DNA of 64,000 bases, taken from Psychrosphaera haliotis. Its GTDB lineage: Bacteria > Pseudomonadota > Gammaproteobacteria > Enterobacterales > Alteromonadaceae. The position numbers were made by a program, and so were the translations under genes. The stretch is taken from contig NZ_WOCD01000005.1 in the NCBI RefSeq assembly GCF_009728465.1, forward strand, positions 806,001 through 870,000. The letters are read 5' to 3'. Of the stretch, positions 61,978-64,000 are shown piece after piece; the first letter of the stretch is position 1; every line of letters starts with the position of its first letter. The notes beneath the pieces were generated by a model. The model was given only the letters and a program-made list of their open reading frames with translations, ran no database searches and had not been told where the DNA came from.

Positions 61978-63624
61978 GTGAGTAATTTTAAATTTTCGCA
62001 GGAAGGCAAAGACACGTTTATCTCTCTCCATTGTGACAGAGATACTAAAGCTGTCCGCGAAAAAGACGTAATGGACGCCTTTTCAGAGTCGGCTGTTTAT
62101 GATGCTTACCTATTAACTGAAGAAGTTATTAATTTTACTGAGCTTGCTAACGAAAAAATTGAAAATATAGAGAAAGGCGAATACGAGACGGCAGACATTG
62201 GCCATCAAATTGCCGAAATTAGGGACGCAGAGCTGTTAGTGACGATTAGTCCTGACAAAATGACTGCAAAACTGAAAATTGTCAGTGCTTATGGCGGCGA
62301 AATGCCTTCATTAGACGATGTAAAAGAAACCTGCAAAGCCCAAGGCGTTCGATTTGGGCTCAAACGTTCAAAAATTGAAAAGCTATTAGAAAAGGGATTT
62401 GATGCCGCGCCGGGTGAAATTTTTGAGGGTGACATTGCTTTTGGTCTTGATCCTAAACATGGAAAAAATGCGCGATTTAAACCTCTAATTGAATTGTTTT
62501 CTGACAAGCTAAGAAAACCAGCAGAAAAAGAGGGCGGCAAAGTCGACCTTAGAGATTTGGGCGATATTGAAACGGTAAAACCCGGTCAAAAAATTTATCA
62601 AAAGATCCCACCAACGGACGGCAAGCCTGGTCGTAATGTTTTAGGCGATGATTTGCCTCCCACTCCAGGAAAAGACGCAAACTTAGAATTATCACAAGGC
62701 ACGATTGTTGATGATTCAGATCCAAATGTTTTAGTGGCGAGTCGTGAAGGATTAGCGCGAGTTATAGACGACCGTATGGAAGTAGATAATGTATATACCG
62801 TGAGTGAGCTTACGCCTAAGCAAGGCCATATCAAATTTAATGGTACTGTGATCATTAGCGGTGATGTTTCACCTGATATGCGAGTGGTAGCAACGGGTGA
62901 CGTAGTGGTTGGAGGTTTTGTTGAGTCAGCCTCAATTCGTTGCCAAGGTGAAATCACGGTAATCGCAGGAGCGTCCGGAAAACTACTAGAGCCTGAAGTA
63001 GAAGGTCGTCAGTACAATTGTCTTTTAGAGGCTGGAAACCGAGTAAACATCGCCTTTGCTAATCAAATTGATATTCGCTCAAAGCGAGATGTATTTGTGC
63101 ATAAACAACTATCGCACTGTAACTTAATTGCAGCGTCGCTAAGAGTTGGCCAAGGCATTAAAGCTAACGGTAAGTTAATTGGCGGTAACATTGAAGTGAG
63201 CAAAGGTATTGAAGTTGGACATATGGGCGCTCCAGCGGGTGCCGATACAAAAATTTCAATGAATCGCACATTTAAGGTATTTAAGCAAAAAGAAAATCAA
63301 ATTTGGGAAAAGCTCCAACCTATTATGGAAGAGCAAGAAACGCTTAAAGACAAACTAAAAATGCTGATGTCTGAAGAGCAAAAACAAGATCTCAAACGCA
63401 ACATTGCCAAAACATCAAAACTAGCGGACAAGCTAAGTTACCAACGAAAAAGAATTATTCAGCGTCGTCGAGATTACATGGATGTGATTGAAATTCATGT
63501 AAACCATACCTTATACGCCGGCACGGTTGTCGAATTTGGCGGTAAAAACAAAGTGAATGACCGTCAGCGCGGCCCATCAATTATTCGTCTTAATGAGCAA
63601 CAAATTGAAATTGAACCTAAATAA
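61978..63624 (+). CDS. FapA family protein (DUF342)
   Basis: The 548-residue protein has the FapA pattern: an N-terminal domain, then the family segments PGQKIYQKIPPTDGKPGRNVLGDDLPPTPGKD and GHIKFNGTVIISGDVSPDMRVVATGDVVVGGFVESASI, a right-handed beta-helix of repeated bacterial-polymer-like turns, and a C-terminal coiled coil (about 425-510). Cytoplasmic; its role is not established, with links to polar or envelope assemblies in some bacteria. GTG start 61978 with AGGAAG just upstream. Confidence 0.85.
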   Translation: MSNFKFSQEGKDTFISLHCDRDTKAVREKDVMDAFSESAVYDAYLLTEEVINFTELANEKIENIEKGEYETADIGHQIAEIRDAELLVTISPDKMTAKLKIVSAYGGEMPSLDDVKETCKAQGVRFGLKRSKIEKLLEKGFDAAPGEIFEGDIAFGLDPKHGKNARFKPLIELFSDKLRKPAEKEGGKVDLRDLGDIETVKPGQKIYQKIPPTDGKPGRNVLGDDLPPTPGKDANLELSQGTIVDDSDPNVLVASREGLARVIDDRMEVDNVYTVSELTPKQGHIKFNGTVIISGDVSPDMRVVATGDVVVGGFVESASIRCQGEITVIAGASGKLLEPEVEGRQYNCLLEAGNRVNIAFANQIDIRSKRDVFVHKQLSHCNLIAASLRVGQGIKANGKLIGGNIEVSKGIEVGHMGAPAGADTKISMNRTFKVFKQKENQIWEKLQPIMEEQETLKDKLKMLMSEEQKQDLKRNIAKTSKLADKLSYQRKRIIQRRRDYMDVIEIHVNHTLYAGTVVEFGGKNKVNDRQRGPSIIRLNEQQIEIEPK

Positions 63625-63633
63625 CGCCTGTAA

Positions 63634-64000
63634 ATGCCAGTAGTGCAAATGCCTGAAGTAACAATGCCAGAAGCGCAAAATATGGAGCCTGAGGCTCAAA
63701 CAGCAATTCGCTACTTAGTGGTATTTAATCCGGTTCAAAGTGCTAAAAGACAAAAGCTATTGGCTCTGTTAATTAGCGAACTTAAACATCGATCGCTTAA
63801 TTACACCTTATATCCTACAGAAGCTAATTTAACGGCTAATCAGTACTACTTTAGAGCACACTTGAAAGAGTATACCGACGTGGTGATATTAGGCGGTGAT
63901 GGCACATTCAATGTGGTGGTCAATTGTATAGTTGACGCCCAGTTGCACCAAAATATAAGTCATAAAATAAATGTTGGGTTGTTACCAGCCGGCACAGGCA
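63634..64000 (+). CDS. Diacylglycerol/lipid kinase family protein, 3' partial
   Basis: The frame runs to the end of the window (122 residues). After a Met/Pro/Glu-rich start of about 25 residues it has a DAGK catalytic-domain start (IRYLVVFNPVQSAKRQKL) and the nucleotide-binding signature VVILGGDGTFNVVV, then VGLLPAGTG. Such kinases phosphorylate lipids such as diacylglycerol or sphingosine-like substrates. The start is uncertain; ATG 63682 is an alternative. It lies 9 bp after the FapA gene. Confidence 0.8.
   Translation, partial: MPVVQMPEVTMPEAQNMEPEAQTAIRYLVVFNPVQSAKRQKLLALLISELKHRSLNYTLYPTEANLTANQYYFRAHLKEYTDVVILGGDGTFNVVVNCIVDAQLHQNISHKINVGLLPAGTG

Overview
The window is a 64 kb stretch of AT-rich (roughly 40% GC by eye) gammaproteobacterial chromosome. 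Protein resemblances (PlsB, LexA, TesB, RadD, YbiT, a DUF3450/ExbB/ExbD/TonB cluster, several calx-beta or cadherin-like exported proteins) and marine-type contents point to the order Alteromonadales, in the Colwelliaceae/Psychrosphaera/Thalassotalea neighbourhood. This placement is inference; there is no rRNA in the window.

Layout. 1-5.1 kb: end of a K+ channel, tesB, plsB and lexA with a double SOS box. 5.1-10.7 kb: a BLUF blue-light protein and a six-gene leftward TonB2-type energy-transduction operon (DUF3450, TtpC-like ExbB, ExbB, ExbD, TonB, TPR). 10.9-17.7 kb: mscS, dapE, and a lipoprotein plus TonB-dependent receptor pair that the TonB system probably serves. 17.9-22.2 kb: a translationally coupled moxR-DUF58-tgpA operon. 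22.3-33.9 kb: alpha/beta hydrolase, LysE exporter, RND pump with its adaptor, radD, ybiT and a lipoprotein. 34-39.9 kb: a signalling block with an Hpt protein, a response regulator-diguanylate cyclase, and a periplasmic binding protein coupled to a hybrid LOV histidine kinase. 41.4-47.2 kb: an ECF sigma/anti-sigma pair next to a DUF4331/cadherin-like/TPR/HupE operon; the two units share a promoter-like motif with identical spacing. 47.5-49.9 kb: a 60-residue protein, a PEP-CTERM protein and a DEAD-box helicase. 50.3-59.0 kb: an 8.6 kb integrative island inserted in a tRNA(CAU) gene, with integrase, AlpA, primase-helicase and a cargo of uncharacterised membrane, HAD and nuclease-like genes. 59-64 kb: a large exported choice-of-anchor-B-type protein, a FapA (DUF342) protein and the start of a lipid kinase.

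A feature that affects the whole window: ten genes are interrupted by single-base frameshifts (eleven events). Six are one-base insertions, and every one lies in a GAAAC (or GTTTC) where GAAC would restore the frame. The other five are missing bases in A/T runs. So regular a pattern, in conserved housekeeping-type genes, looks like systematic consensus error rather than decay. I therefore annotate these as single genes with disrupted frames.

The most interesting biology is the LOV histidine kinase, which has Leu exactly where the signalling Gln should be; the ECF regulon motif; the iteron-like array in the island; and the island cargo.
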